A stretch of DNA of 48,469 nucleotides from Marmoricola sp. (lineage in GTDB: Bacteria > Actinomycetota > Actinomycetes > Propionibacteriales > Nocardioidaceae), in assembly GCA_025964775.1 (NCBI GenBank), contig JAOPYE010000022.1, forward strand, positions 1 through 48,469, read 5' to 3'. A model generated the notes under the pieces. It made no database searches and had not been told where the DNA came from. It saw nothing but the letters and a program-made list of their open reading frames with translations. Position numbers and translations under genes: made by a program. Numbering within the stretch: the first letter of the stretch is position 1; every line of letters begins with the position of its first letter. Below are positions 17,610-26,445 of the stretch, piece by piece.

Positions 17610-17615
17610 ACTGTA
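17610..17615 (-). promoter_or_regulatory. -10 box (TACAGT) for cca
   Basis: On the minus strand TACAGT ends 8 nt before GTG 17601. It is divergent from, and about 15 bp away from, the -10 box of the DUF6049 gene. Confidence 0.35.
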
Positions 17616-17629
17616 GTGCCCGGACTCGT

Positions 17630-17635
17630 TAGCAT
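17630..17635 (+). promoter_or_regulatory. -10 box (TAGCAT) for DUF6049-murJ unit
   Basis: TAGCAT ends 7 nt before GTG 17643, so the transcript is probably leaderless. Confidence 0.45.
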
Positions 17636-17642
17636 CGCCCGT

Positions 17643-19793
17643 GTGACCCGTGCCAGCACTTCGCTCCCGACGCGAACCGGGTTGAGCGGCACGGGGCGAA
17701 ACCCGCAGCGGATTCCGTGGACGGTCCTGGGGCTGGTCCTCGGACTGGTCACGTTGCTGCTTCCCGTCGCCGGACCGGCCGCCGCGCGGGCCGGGCACGC
17801 GGCCACGACCGCGGCGTCGCCGCTGACGGTGCAGCTGATCAGCATGAGTCCCTCGACCCTGCCCAAGCGCGGCAAGGTCGTGCTCGAGGGCACGGTCACG
17901 AACAGCTCCTCGGAGCCGTGGACGGCGATCAACGTCTACCCGTTCATCAGCCACGCCCCGATCACCGCCCGCGACCAGCTGGCCGACGCCGCCGCCTCCG
18001 ACCCGGCGACCGAGGTCGGCAACCGGATCACGACGCCCGGCGACTTCGCCTCGATCGGCGACCTCGTTCCCGGAGAGCACACGAGCTTCCGGATCGCCGT
18101 GCGGGTCGCGGACCTGCCCACCGACGGCCAGGACGGGGTCTACTGGATCGGTGTGCACGCCCTCGGCACGAACTCCGCGGGCAGTGACTCACTCGCCGAC
18201 GGTCGGGCCCGCACGTTCATCCCGCGGGTCACTGCCGCGAACGCACGCGCATCGGTAGCGATCGTCGTACCGGTGCGTGAGGAGGTACGACGGGATGCGA
18301 CCGGCCGCCTCCTGGACGCCTCAGGATGGTCGGACTCACTGGCACCCGGAGGCCGTCTGGGCCGGATCGCGGGCTTCCTCTCCTCCGCCGGGGCGCTGCC
18401 CGAGACCGTGCTGCTCGACCCCGCCGTCCTCGACGCCGTGACCGATCTCAGTGCCGGCAATCCTCCGCTCTCGCTGGGCACGCACACCAAGCCGACCAGT
18501 ACCGCGAGCCCGTCGAGGTCGGAGGGGCGCCCGAACCTGACCGACCAGAGCACCGCCGCCGCCTGGCTGGTGCAGGTGATCGCCGCCGCCCGCGCGCACA
18601 CGGCCCTGGGCCTCGGCTACGCCGATCCCGACGTCTCCGCCCTCGCCCGGCATCGCCCGCCGCTGCTGAAGCTCGCAGCGAGGCTCGCCGCCCAGACCTT
18701 CAGCGCACTCAACATCCCAGCGCTGCCGGCCGTGGCCCCACCGGACGGATGGCTCGACGATGCCTCGCTGAGCAGCATCCAGCCCGAGACGGTGGTCCTG
18801 ATCTCCGACCACGCGGCGCCGCGGACTCGGACCATCTGGCGGACCAGCAAGAGCCAGGACCTGGTCTTCACCGATGCCGAGGCCTCAGCCGGTGGCCCCG
18901 GGCCGACCGACCCACTGACGCCCCTGGCACTTCGGCAGCGGGTCATCTCCGATGCCGCGCTGAGCACCCAGAGCGCCTCGGGCGGACCGCTGGTCATCTC
19001 CCTTCCTGCCGACTGGGATCCGGGTACCGACTGGCAGCAGTCGAACTTCTTCGCGGGGCTCAACGTGCCGTGGCTCAACCTGGTCGGCCTCGATCCCAGC
19101 GCGCAAGCCGGTACGCCGACCATCGACGCTCCGCTCGGATATCCCGCCAGCGAGCGACGCCAGGAGGTCCGCAACGCGAACGTCAAGGTGGCCCAGAGCC
19201 TGGTCACCACGGGGAACGTGCTGAACCGGCTCCTGCGGTCGACCAACACCGTCGGGCACGCCGTTCCCGGCTTCGCCCTCGACTCGGTGTCCTACCACGC
19301 CCGCGGTGACCAGGTGGCAGCCCGCAACCAGGCCGCCGCCACCAACAACGACCTGCGCAGCACGATGGCCAAGGTGGGGGTCCTCGGCACCGACTTCGTC
19401 ACCCTCTCCGGCGGATCGGGCACCCTGGCCGTGACGCTGGTCAACGGACTCGACCAGCCGATCACCGTCGGCATCAGGGCCCGGACCTCGACAGGCGACG
19501 TGCGCATCGAGCCCGTCAAGCCGATCACGATGGCGGCGGGCGAGCACACCGTGCTGCGGCTGCGGGCCGACGCGTCGTCGATCGGTGTCACCGAGGTGAC
19601 GCTGGTCCCGGTGACGAGCAACGGCCTGGCGGCCGGCACCCCGCTGACCTTCAGCCTGCGCACCAGCAAGGTCGGCAACCTGATCTGGGGCGTCCTGGCT
19701 GCCGGCGGGCTGGTGCTGGTCCTCCTGATCGGCCGCCGCATCCGCCAGCGCATCCGCGAACGGTTCCTGCGTCGCGCCGGAACCCTCGCGTGA
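17643..19793 (+). CDS. DUF6049-family secreted/membrane protein (Rv3909-like)
   Basis: A 716-aa envelope protein. An N-terminal basic stretch is followed by a hydrophobic segment (VLGLVLGLVTLLLPVAG), then a large extracytoplasmic part. One C-terminal membrane helix (LIWGVLAAGGLVLVLLIG) follows, with a very basic cytoplasmic end (RRIRQRIRERFLRR). Immediately after export it has a beta-sandwich-like region (LTVQLISMSPSTLPKRGKVV, EGTVTNSSSEPW). No catalytic motif is evident. The position between cca and murJ matches Rv3909 of M. tuberculosis, a large protein of unknown function in the cell-envelope cluster. GTG 17643 is chosen over GTG 17616 because the -10 box lies between them. The stop overlaps murJ as GTGA. 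Confidence 0.8.
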   Translation: MTRASTSLPTRTGLSGTGRNPQRIPWTVLGLVLGLVTLLLPVAGPAAARAGHAATTAASPLTVQLISMSPSTLPKRGKVVLEGTVTNSSSEPWTAINVYPFISHAPITARDQLADAAASDPATEVGNRITTPGDFASIGDLVPGEHTSFRIAVRVADLPTDGQDGVYWIGVHALGTNSAGSDSLADGRARTFIPRVTAANARASVAIVVPVREEVRRDATGRLLDASGWSDSLAPGGRLGRIAGFLSSAGALPETVLLDPAVLDAVTDLSAGNPPLSLGTHTKPTSTASPSRSEGRPNLTDQSTAAAWLVQVIAAARAHTALGLGYADPDVSALARHRPPLLKLAARLAAQTFSALNIPALPAVAPPDGWLDDASLSSIQPETVVLISDHAAPRTRTIWRTSKSQDLVFTDAEASAGGPGPTDPLTPLALRQRVISDAALSTQSASGGPLVISLPADWDPGTDWQQSNFFAGLNVPWLNLVGLDPSAQAGTPTIDAPLGYPASERRQEVRNANVKVAQSLVTTGNVLNRLLRSTNTVGHAVPGFALDSVSYHARGDQVAARNQAAATNNDLRSTMAKVGVLGTDFVTLSGGSGTLAVTLVNGLDQPITVGIRARTSTGDVRIEPVKPITMAAGEHTVLRLRADASSIGVTEVTLVPVTSNGLAAGTPLTFSLRTSKVGNLIWGVLAAGGLVLVLLIGRRIRQRIRERFLRRAGTLA

Positions 19794-21448
19794 GCACCGG
19801 GGCGTCGGGCATCGAGCGCGAACCGAGCGTGCTCGGCTCGAGTGCCGTGATGGCCGCCGGCACGCTCGTCTCGCGGCTCACCGGCTACCTGCGAACGGGC
19901 CTGCTGGTCGCGGCGCTGGGCGACGGGCTGCACGCCGACATCTTCAACATCGCCAACACCATTCCGAACATGCTCTACATCCTGCTCGCCGGGGGCGTCT
20001 TCAACGCTGTGCTCGTGCCCCAGCTGGTACGGGCGATCGGCAACGACGCGGACGGCGGGACGGCGTACACGAACCGGGTGATCACGCTGGCCGCCCTCTT
20101 CCTCGGGCTGGTCTCGGTACTGCTGGTCATCGCGACGCCACTGGTCATGCGCCTGCTGGTCGACCCGTCCTACCTCGACGCGAGCCACGCGGTCGAGCGC
20201 GATTCGATCATCACCTTCGCGCGGTACTGCATGCCGCAGGTCTTCTTCTACGGGATGTTCGTGCTGGTCGGACAGGTCCTCGTCACGCGTCGCAGCTTCG
20301 GTCCGATGATGTGGGCGCCCATCGCCAACAACGTCATCTCCGTCCTCGTGATCATCGCGTACCTGATCACGGTCGGAGCCGATCGGAACGCGATCGGCTA
20401 CTCCTCGGGAGCCGAAGCCCTGCTGGGCCTCGGGTCGACCCTCGGCATCGTGGCGCAGTTCGCGATCCTGGTCCCGTACCTGCGGCGCACGGGCTTCAGG
20501 TACCGCCCGCGATTCGACTTCAAGGGGACCGGCCTGGGCCAGACCTTGCGCCTCGGCGTGTGGACCGTGCTGTTCGTGATCGTGAACCAGGTCGCCTTCA
20601 CGGTCGTGGTGAGACTGGCGTCCACCGGCTCCGCCTCGGGTGGAACCGGGTTCACCATCTACTCCAACGCCTACCTGCTCGTCATGGTCCCGCACGCGAT
20701 CATCACGGTGTCACTGGCCACCGCGGTGCTGCCGCGCCTGTCAGGGTTCGCCGCCGACGGCCGCCTGCTGTCGGTGGCGTCGGCCGTGAACGTCACGATG
20801 CGTTCCACCTACGCGCTCGTGCTGCCCCTGCTCGTGCTGACCCCGATCGTGGCTCCCTACCTGGCCAGCCTGGTCTTCGGCTGGGGAGCGGCCGCACACA
20901 CCTACGGCAACTTCGTCCCGACCTTGTCCCTGTTCACGATCGGGACCTTCTTCTTCACCAGCCACTACCTGGTCCTGCGCGGTTTCTACGCCCTCGAGCA
21001 GAACCGCCGGGTGTTCTTCATCCAGTGCGTGATCTCGGTCGTCAACATCGTGGCTGCCGTGGCACTGACCCACCACGTGAACGCGATCGACACCGCGCCC
21101 CGATTGGTGCTGGCGTACTCGATCTCGTACGCCGTCGGCGCAGCCTTGTCCTACCGCCAGCTCTCGGTCGCCGTCGGCGGACTGGGGACGCAGTCGCTGA
21201 TCCGGTTCGCGATCCGGATCGGCATCGTCGTGATCCTCGCGGCAGGGGCTGCCTGGATCGCCCGCGAGGGCGCCGACCAGATCCTGGGGAGCGCGAACAA
21301 GTTCGCGGTCCTGCTGCGACTCAGCGTCGTCGGCTCGGTCGGCCTGGGGACCTACCTCGCCCTGGCCAGGATGTTCCGGATCACCGAGGTCGACCAGGTC
21401 ACCCGACTGGCCACGCAACGACTCGGATCCCGCGGGCGTCATCGGTGA
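19790..21448 (+). CDS. murJ: Lipid II flippase MurJ
   Basis: A 552-aa polytopic membrane protein of the MOP/MurJ family with about 14 hydrophobic segments. It would flip lipid II across the membrane for wall synthesis. Family features are SSAVMAAGTLVSRLTGYLR at the start (with the conserved Arg), NTIPNMLYILLAGGVFNAVLVPQL, the TM-rich middle with FARYCMPQVFFYGMF, and GTGFTIYSNAYLLVMVPHAI. The GTG overlaps the preceding stop by 4 nt, so translation is probably coupled. In M. tuberculosis the equivalent protein Rv3910 carries an intracellular pseudokinase and an extracellular domain on the same chain. Here the protein ends after the membrane part, and those domains are on the next gene. Confidence 0.92.
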   Translation: MSTGASGIEREPSVLGSSAVMAAGTLVSRLTGYLRTGLLVAALGDGLHADIFNIANTIPNMLYILLAGGVFNAVLVPQLVRAIGNDADGGTAYTNRVITLAALFLGLVSVLLVIATPLVMRLLVDPSYLDASHAVERDSIITFARYCMPQVFFYGMFVLVGQVLVTRRSFGPMMWAPIANNVISVLVIIAYLITVGADRNAIGYSSGAEALLGLGSTLGIVAQFAILVPYLRRTGFRYRPRFDFKGTGLGQTLRLGVWTVLFVIVNQVAFTVVVRLASTGSASGGTGFTIYSNAYLLVMVPHAIITVSLATAVLPRLSGFAADGRLLSVASAVNVTMRSTYALVLPLLVLTPIVAPYLASLVFGWGAAAHTYGNFVPTLSLFTIGTFFFTSHYLVLRGFYALEQNRRVFFIQCVISVVNIVAAVALTHHVNAIDTAPRLVLAYSISYAVGAALSYRQLSVAVGGLGTQSLIRFAIRIGIVVILAAGAAWIAREGADQILGSANKFAVLLRLSVVGSVGLGTYLALARMFRITEVDQVTRLATQRLGSRGRHR

Positions 21449-21469
21449 CGTCCGCGGCCTCGACGCCCC

Positions 21470-21475
21470 TACGAT
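21470..21475 (+). promoter_or_regulatory. -10 box (TACGAT) before the pseudokinase gene
   Basis: CCTACGAT lies in the 70-bp gap after murJ and overlaps the ATG at 21474. That ATG would then be outside the transcript from this box, which favours the start at 21519. Confidence 0.35.
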
Positions 21476-21518
21476 GGGGTCCTCGCCACGGCTGCGGAGG
21501 ACGGAGCACACCGGAAGC

Positions 21519-23375
21519 ATGCCCCCGACATCGATGACCCCCGGCACGATGCTGGCCGGCCGTTATCGCCTGGACGACCTGCTCTCGGAGCAGGACGGGG
21601 CGCGGTTCTGGCGCGCCACCGACACGGTGCTGGCGCGCAGCGTCGCCGTCCACGTGGTCGCGAGCTCGGACCCGAGGGCCGCGCCGGTGCTCGAGGCAGC
21701 ACGCCGGTCTGCCGGGGTCACCGAACCGCACTTCCTGCGCGTGCTGGACTGCGCCGACGTCGACGGCCTCACCTGGGTCATCAACGAGTGGGGCGAGGGC
21801 GTCTCGCTCGACGTGATGCTGGCCCGGGGAACCCTGCCCCCGATGCGAGCGGCCTGGTTGACGCGTGAGGTCGCCGAGGCGATCGCCGCCGCCCACGCCC
21901 GCGGGGAGTATCACGGCCGGCTCAACCCGGAGGCCGTCCTGGTCACCGAGGCGGGCGCCGTCAAGATCATCGGCTTCGTGGTCAACGCCGTCTTCGAGCG
22001 CACGACCACCCCGTCGCCGTACGGACCGATCGGTCCGCGCGAAGCGGACGTGGTCGACCTCGCCGGCATCCTGTACGCCGCCCTGACCGGGCGCTGGCCC
22101 GGCGTCGCTCCCTCGGGACTGCCGCCGGCCCCGCGGGTGGGTAGTCGTCCGATGCGTCCGCGACAGGTCCGGGCCGGCGTGCCGCGAACGCTGGACGCGA
22201 TCTGCGACCGGGTCCTGAACAAGGAGGCATCCGAGCACTCGATGCCGATCGAGACGGCCTTCGAGGTCGCCGCGGCACTGAGCGACTACGTGGGCGACCC
22301 GGCTGCGGTCGCACCCGTGGACCTGCCGAGCATGCACGACGAACCGGCACCGCCGGATCCACTCCCCCTCGACGAGCCGACTGACGCGGCAGTCGCCCTG
22401 CCTGGGTCGGAGCCTGCGCCGGCGCCGGTGGCCGACCCGCCGTCACCACCGCTCGTCGACCCCGAGGCGACCATGGCCTCCGCGGCCATGCTCGACGAGA
22501 TCGCCATCGAGTTCCTCGAGCCCGAGGAGTGGACTCCAGCCCCGCCACCGCCTCCGTTCGAGCAGCCGCAGGATCGTCCCCTCTTCGCCGATCAGGAGCG
22601 ACGCGTACCGGCCGGGTCCGTGCTGCCACCATCCGTGTCCGCTCCCACCCAGCCAGCCACACCCCCGCCGCCGGCAGAACCGCGTCCGGACCGGTGGATG
22701 TTCGAGGACCACGAAGACCCGGCCGAACCGGACTACCGCACCGGTCGCCGTTGGCTGCGCCTCGCGCTGATCATCGTGCTCGTCCTGGCGATCGCCGCTG
22801 CGTCGTACCTGGCCTACACGTGGGGCCGCGACAAGACCCAGTCCGGGGGTTCCGCCGGCACGTCAGGGACCAGTCCGCCGACAGCCACGGTCACGACACC
22901 GGCGCCGGTACTCACCGGGACCCCGATCCCGATCGTCGGTGTCGGCGACTTCGACCCGGAGGGCAATCCGCCACGGGAGAACCCCCACCAGGTCGGCCGC
23001 GCGATCGACGGCAACCCGGCGACCGCCTGGCACACGATGGTCTACGTCGGCGACCCCCACCTCGGCGGCCTCAAGAGCGGCGTCGGCCTGGTCGTGGACC
23101 TCGGCTCGGACCACACCGTCTCCTCGGTCGAGCTGAAGCTCATCGGCTCACCGACCGACCTCGAGCTCTACGCGACGGCGCCGGGCGTCAACGACCCCCC
23201 GGTCGAGCTCGCGGACACCCAACGGGTCGCAGGCTTCACGGCGACCGGTACGTCGGCCGCGATCCCGATCACGCCGACGATCCATACGCGGTACCTGCTG
23301 ATCTGGCTGACCAAGCTGCCGGCCGTCCCCGGGGGCTTCCAGGGTGCGATCGCCGAGATCACGGTCCGGGGATGA
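21519..23375 (+). CDS. MurJ-associated transmembrane pseudokinase
   Basis: A protein of about 618 aa with a Ser/Thr-kinase-like domain (10-275), an acidic Pro-rich linker, one membrane helix (about 412-434) and an extracytoplasmic discoidin-like beta domain (VGRAIDGNPATAWHT near its start). Kinase landmarks are degraded. The VAIK lysine position is His45 (VAVHVV), the HRD loop is YHGRLNPEAV (131-140) without Asp, and DFG is IGFVV (151-155). Phosphotransfer is therefore unlikely. In mycobacteria the same domains are fused to MurJ (Rv3910) and bind FhaA when phosphorylated. Linking PknB signalling to lipid II export here is inference. ATG 21519 is chosen; GGAGGA lies some 20 nt upstream. The stop overlaps sigM as ATGA. 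Confidence 0.82.
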   Translation: MPPTSMTPGTMLAGRYRLDDLLSEQDGARFWRATDTVLARSVAVHVVASSDPRAAPVLEAARRSAGVTEPHFLRVLDCADVDGLTWVINEWGEGVSLDVMLARGTLPPMRAAWLTREVAEAIAAAHARGEYHGRLNPEAVLVTEAGAVKIIGFVVNAVFERTTTPSPYGPIGPREADVVDLAGILYAALTGRWPGVAPSGLPPAPRVGSRPMRPRQVRAGVPRTLDAICDRVLNKEASEHSMPIETAFEVAAALSDYVGDPAAVAPVDLPSMHDEPAPPDPLPLDEPTDAAVALPGSEPAPAPVADPPSPPLVDPEATMASAAMLDEIAIEFLEPEEWTPAPPPPPFEQPQDRPLFADQERRVPAGSVLPPSVSAPTQPATPPPPAEPRPDRWMFEDHEDPAEPDYRTGRRWLRLALIIVLVLAIAAASYLAYTWGRDKTQSGGSAGTSGTSPPTATVTTPAPVLTGTPIPIVGVGDFDPEGNPPRENPHQVGRAIDGNPATAWHTMVYVGDPHLGGLKSGVGLVVDLGSDHTVSSVELKLIGSPTDLELYATAPGVNDPPVELADTQRVAGFTATGTSAAIPITPTIHTRYLLIWLTKLPAVPGGFQGAIAEITVRG

Positions 23376-24040
23376 GCGAGCTCGACGGCCTCGACGACGC
23401 GGCCCTCGTCCTGGCCCATGCAGGCGGCGACCCCGATGCCTTCGGTGTCCTGTTCACCCGGCACCGTGATCGACTCTGGGCGGTCGCCCTGCGGACGACC
23501 GGCAACCGGGAGGATGCCGCCGATGCGTTGCAGGAAGCGATGATCTCCGCCTACTCGCGACTCGCCGACTTCCGGGGAGACGCGATGGTGACGACCTGGC
23601 TGCACCGGATCGTCGTCAACGCCAGCCTCGACCGGCTCCGGCGCAACAAGGTACGCGCGGCACAGCCCCTGCCCGACGACCTCGAGACGCACGCCGCCCG
23701 CGGAGCGCTCGTCGTGGAGACCTCGGCTTCGGCCGATCCCGAGCTCGAGGCTGTGCGCAGCGACCAGCGCTCGGCCGTGCTGGCAGCCCTGTCCTCTCTT
23801 CCACCCGACCAGCGGGCGGCCCTCGTCCTGGTCGACATGGAGGGCTACCCCGTCGAGGAGGCGGCGCGGATGCTCGGCTGCCCCGCCGGGACGGTGAAGA
23901 GCCGTTGCGCCCGAGGGCGCCATCGCCTCGCCGGCATCCTGCGTGAGACCGGGGTCACCGGAACCGCAGAGGCGCCGAACGCGTCAGACCATGACAGGGA
24001 AACCAGCGACAGGACGAGGACCGGAGGAGGTGCGCGATGA
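23372..24040 (+). CDS. sigM: ECF RNA polymerase sigma factor, SigM-like
   Basis: A 222-aa extracytoplasmic-function sigma factor. Region 2 reads LFTRHRDRLWAVALRTTG, then EDAADALQEAMISAYSRL and TWLHRIVVNASLDRLRR. Region 4 reads LPPDQRAALVLVDMEGYPVEEAA and GCPAGTVKSRCARGRHRLA, a helix-turn-helix for -35 binding. About 25 disordered residues follow. The ATG overlaps the pseudokinase stop and its own stop overlaps the next gene as ATGA, so three genes are translationally linked. The position equals sigM (Rv3911) beside its anti-sigma gene. The signal it answers is not visible; the setting suggests cell-wall or surface stress. Confidence 0.9.
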   Translation: MSELDGLDDAALVLAHAGGDPDAFGVLFTRHRDRLWAVALRTTGNREDAADALQEAMISAYSRLADFRGDAMVTTWLHRIVVNASLDRLRRNKVRAAQPLPDDLETHAARGALVVETSASADPELEAVRSDQRSAVLAALSSLPPDQRAALVLVDMEGYPVEEAARMLGCPAGTVKSRCARGRHRLAGILRETGVTGTAEAPNASDHDRETSDRTRTGGGAR

Positions 24041-24861
24041 CCGGTGACGACACCGTCGAACCGTCCTTCGACGATCCCTCCCACGAGGCCATCCGGGCCC
24101 TGCTCCGCGACGCACGCGCGGACGAACCGGTGCCCGCCGACGTCGTGGCCCGCCTCGATGCGACCTTCGCCGAGCTACGCGGACGAGCCCCGGTCACCGA
24201 CGAGCCGCTCGCCGAGGTCGTCGCGCTGCGCCGCCGCGTCGTGCGCCTCCGGCCCCTGGTGGCCGCAGCTGCCGTGATCGTGGTCGGGGTCGGCGGCGGC
24301 GGACTCGCTGTCGGCCTGGCGAACCGGACCACCCACGGCCCGCCGACCAGCGCTGCGTCGGCGAGCAAGGCGACCATCGAGCGCGGGCCGCTGACGACGA
24401 CGCCGACGGCGCACACCGGCTTGAACCCGCTGGCACCGAGCCCGGACACCCTGAGCAACCCGAACGACCTCGCGGCTCAGCGGGTCGCCGCGTTCACCAC
24501 AGCGGGCTTCGCCCGTCAGGCGGCCACCTTCGTCTCGACGAACGCCACGTACGCGACCGCCGGCGGGGCCGCCGCGTCGAGCGGCTCCGGAAGCGCCGGT
24601 ACAGGCAGCGGCACCAGCGCCAGCGGAGCTCCGTCGCCGCCGAGCCCCTACCCGGCAGCAGCAGCGCCGCCGGTCGCCACGCCCAAGGCTGCGGCCACCT
24701 GCGTCACCCCGACCGTGGCGGCTGCGGAGATCGTGCCGATCACGCTGGACGGCCAGCCGGCCACCCTGGTCCTGCACCCGGTATCGGGCGGCAGCCAGCT
24801 GGTCGAGGCGTGGTCCTGTGACGGGACCCACGTGCTCGCGCACACCACCGTGCCAGGCTGA
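24037..24861 (+). CDS. Anti-sigma factor-like membrane protein
   Basis: A 274-aa single-pass protein. About 67 cytoplasmic residues, acidic then helical ([31 protein letters not shown] in outline), precede one membrane helix (about 68-90, [23 protein letters not shown]). A low-complexity Ala/Ser/Gly/Pro extracytoplasmic region follows, with a compact C-terminal piece containing two cysteines (AATCVTP, WSCDGTH). There is no zinc-binding HxxxCxxC motif. Translational overlap with sigM and the single-helix layout support an anti-sigma role, as for Rv3912. Release of the sigma factor by proteolysis would be the expected mechanism but is not shown by the sequence. Confidence 0.75.
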   Translation: MTGDDTVEPSFDDPSHEAIRALLRDARADEPVPADVVARLDATFAELRGRAPVTDEPLAEVVALRRRVVRLRPLVAAAAVIVVGVGGGGLAVGLANRTTHGPPTSAASASKATIERGPLTTTPTAHTGLNPLAPSPDTLSNPNDLAAQRVAAFTTAGFARQAATFVSTNATYATAGGAAASSGSGSAGTGSGTSASGAPSPPSPYPAAAAPPVATPKAAATCVTPTVAAAEIVPITLDGQPATLVLHPVSGGSQLVEAWSCDGTHVLAHTTVPG

Positions 24862-24890
24862 CACACCCACCCTCGGACACGGACGCGCCC

Positions 24891-24917
24891 GGGAATGGCG
24901 GGTGCCTAGGATTCGTT
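24891..24917 (+). promoter_or_regulatory. SigR/SigH-type promoter of trxB (GGGAAT-N18-GTT)
   Basis: GGGAAT (24891-24896) and GTT (24915-24917) are separated by 18 nt. This matches the thiol-oxidative-stress sigma factor consensus GGAAT-N18-GTT described for SigR of Streptomyces. TAGGAT (24907-24912), a housekeeping -10 candidate, lies inside the same stretch. Confidence 0.7.
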
Positions 24918-24949
24918 CTGCCACCAGTCCCAGTGAGAGCAGGCACCAC

Positions 24950-25915
24950 ATGTCCGACGCACCGCGCAACGTGATCATCATCGGCTCCGGCCCGGCCGGG
25001 TACACCGCAGCCGTGTACGCCGCCCGTGCGAACCTCGAGCCGCTCGTCTTCGAAGGTGCGGTCACCGCCGGCGGCGCCCTGATGAACACCACGGAGGTCG
25101 AGAACTTCCCGGGCTTCCGGGACGGGATCCAGGGTCCGGCGCTGATGGACGAGATGCGCGCCCAGGCGGAGCGCTTCGGCGCCGAGCTGGTCACCGACGA
25201 CGTGATCGAGGTCGACCTGACCGGTGACATCAAGATCGTCCGCACCGAGGAGGGCACCTTCACCGCGAAGGCCGTGATCCTCGCGATGGGTTCGGGCTAC
25301 AAGAAGCTCGGCAACCCCGACGAGGACCGGCTCTCGGGCCATGGCGTCTCCTGGTGTGCGACCTGCGACGGGTTCTTCTTCCGCGAGCAGCACATCGCCG
25401 TGGTCGGTGGTGGCGACTCTGCGGTCGAGGAGGCGACGTTCCTGTCGCGGTTCGGGTCCAAGGTCACCCTGATCGTCCGCCGCGACGAGCTGCGAGCCTC
25501 GAAGATCATGGCCGAACGCGCCTTCGCCGACCCCAAGATCGACATCGCCTGGAACTCGGCGGTCGAGGACATCCACGGTGACGAAAAGCTCACTGGCGTC
25601 ACGCTGAAGGACACCGTCACCGGCGAGACCCGGGCGCTGGACGCGACCGGCCTGTTCATCGCCATCGGCCACGACCCCCGCTCCGAGCTGCTCGGCGGCC
25701 AGGTCGACCTCGACGACGAGGGCTACGTCCTGGTCTCCGACCGCAGCACCCGGACCAACCTGTCCGGGGTCTTCGCCTGCGGCGACCTGGTCGACCACAC
25801 CTACCGTCAGGCGATCACCGCGGCCGGCAGCGGATGTGCCGCCGCCCTGGACGCCGAGCGCTTCCTCGCCGACCTGGAGCACGCCGCCCATCAGGCGGTC
25901 GCAGCAAACGCCTGA
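24950..25915 (+). CDS. trxB: Thioredoxin-disulfide reductase
   Basis: A 321-aa low-molecular-weight flavoenzyme that passes electrons from NADPH to thioredoxin. The FAD site [19 protein letters not shown] (about residues 8-27), redox-active WCATCDG (Cys-Ala-Thr-Cys, about 134-140), NADPH site [12 protein letters not shown] and the C-terminal [21 protein letters not shown] are all present. Residues [12 protein letters not shown] near 45-56 are also conserved. ATG 24950 is preceded by GAGAGCAGG. The SigR-type promoter 32 nt upstream suggests induction by disulfide stress. trxA follows after 82 bp with a matching promoter of its own, and the two proteins form one redox couple. Confidence 0.96.
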   Translation: MSDAPRNVIIIGSGPAGYTAAVYAARANLEPLVFEGAVTAGGALMNTTEVENFPGFRDGIQGPALMDEMRAQAERFGAELVTDDVIEVDLTGDIKIVRTEEGTFTAKAVILAMGSGYKKLGNPDEDRLSGHGVSWCATCDGFFFREQHIAVVGGGDSAVEEATFLSRFGSKVTLIVRRDELRASKIMAERAFADPKIDIAWNSAVEDIHGDEKLTGVTLKDTVTGETRALDATGLFIAIGHDPRSELLGGQVDLDDEGYVLVSDRSTRTNLSGVFACGDLVDHTYRQAITAAGSGCAAALDAERFLADLEHAAHQAVAANA

Positions 25916-25929
25916 GACCCGTGCGGCGT

Positions 25930-25956
25930 GGGAATCTTTGTCCCCGACGCCGTGTT
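25930..25956 (+). promoter_or_regulatory. SigR/SigH-type promoter of trxA (GGGAAT-N18-GTT)
   Basis: GGGAAT (25930-25935) and GTT (25954-25956) with an 18-nt spacer, the same geometry as the trxB element. The predicted start of transcription lies about 35 nt before the trxA ATG. Confidence 0.7.
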
Positions 25957-25997
25957 CAATCGTCAGTAGCCAACACCGAGCCAACCGAGGAGCAACC

Positions 25998-26324
25998 ATG
26001 GCCGACCTTCAGGCCGTCACCGACGCCGACTTCGAGACCGAGGTCCTCAAGTCCGAGACCCCCGTGCTCGTGGACTTCTGGGCCGAGTGGTGCGGCCCCT
26101 GTCGCCAGGTCGCGCCGATCCTCGACGAGATCGCCAAGGAGCACAGCGACAAGTTGCGCCTTGTCAAGATGAATGTCGACGAGAACCCGGTCACCCCGGC
26201 GACGTACCGCGTCACCGGCATCCCGACGCTCAACGTGTACGTCGGCGGCGAGGTCGTCAAGCAGATCGTCGGTGCCAAGCCCAAGGCCGCGCTGCTGCGC
26301 GAGCTCGCGGACATCATCGGCTGA
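25998..26324 (+). CDS. trxA: Thioredoxin
   Basis: A 108-aa thioredoxin, the usual length. LVDFWAEWCGPCRQVAPILDEIA contains the WCGPC redox centre (Cys near residues 33 and 36), and the cis-proline loop is GIPTLNVY. It reduces protein disulfides and is recharged by the upstream TrxB. GAGGAG ends 7 nt before the ATG. A hairpin terminator follows after 18 nt. Confidence 0.96.
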   Translation: MADLQAVTDADFETEVLKSETPVLVDFWAEWCGPCRQVAPILDEIAKEHSDKLRLVKMNVDENPVTPATYRVTGIPTLNVYVGGEVVKQIVGAKPKAALLRELADIIG

Positions 26325-26342
26325 CTACACCCCGAGCCACCA

Positions 26343-26394
26343 CGGACGCCGGAAGCCCCCGATTCTTCTGTCGGGCTAGTGTTCCCGGCGTCCG
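26343..26394 (+). terminator. Two-part hairpin terminator after trxA
   Basis: Outer 10-bp perfect stem (26343-26352 with 26385-26394) enclosing an inner AGCC..CGA/TCGGGCT stem, followed by TTCTGTTT. A -10-like TAGTGT (26377-26382) for cwlM lies within it. Confidence 0.6.
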
Positions 26395-26445
26395 TTCTGT
26401 TTGAGTGGACCTGCGTGCGCGGGCAACGAATCGGGAGGAATTGCG

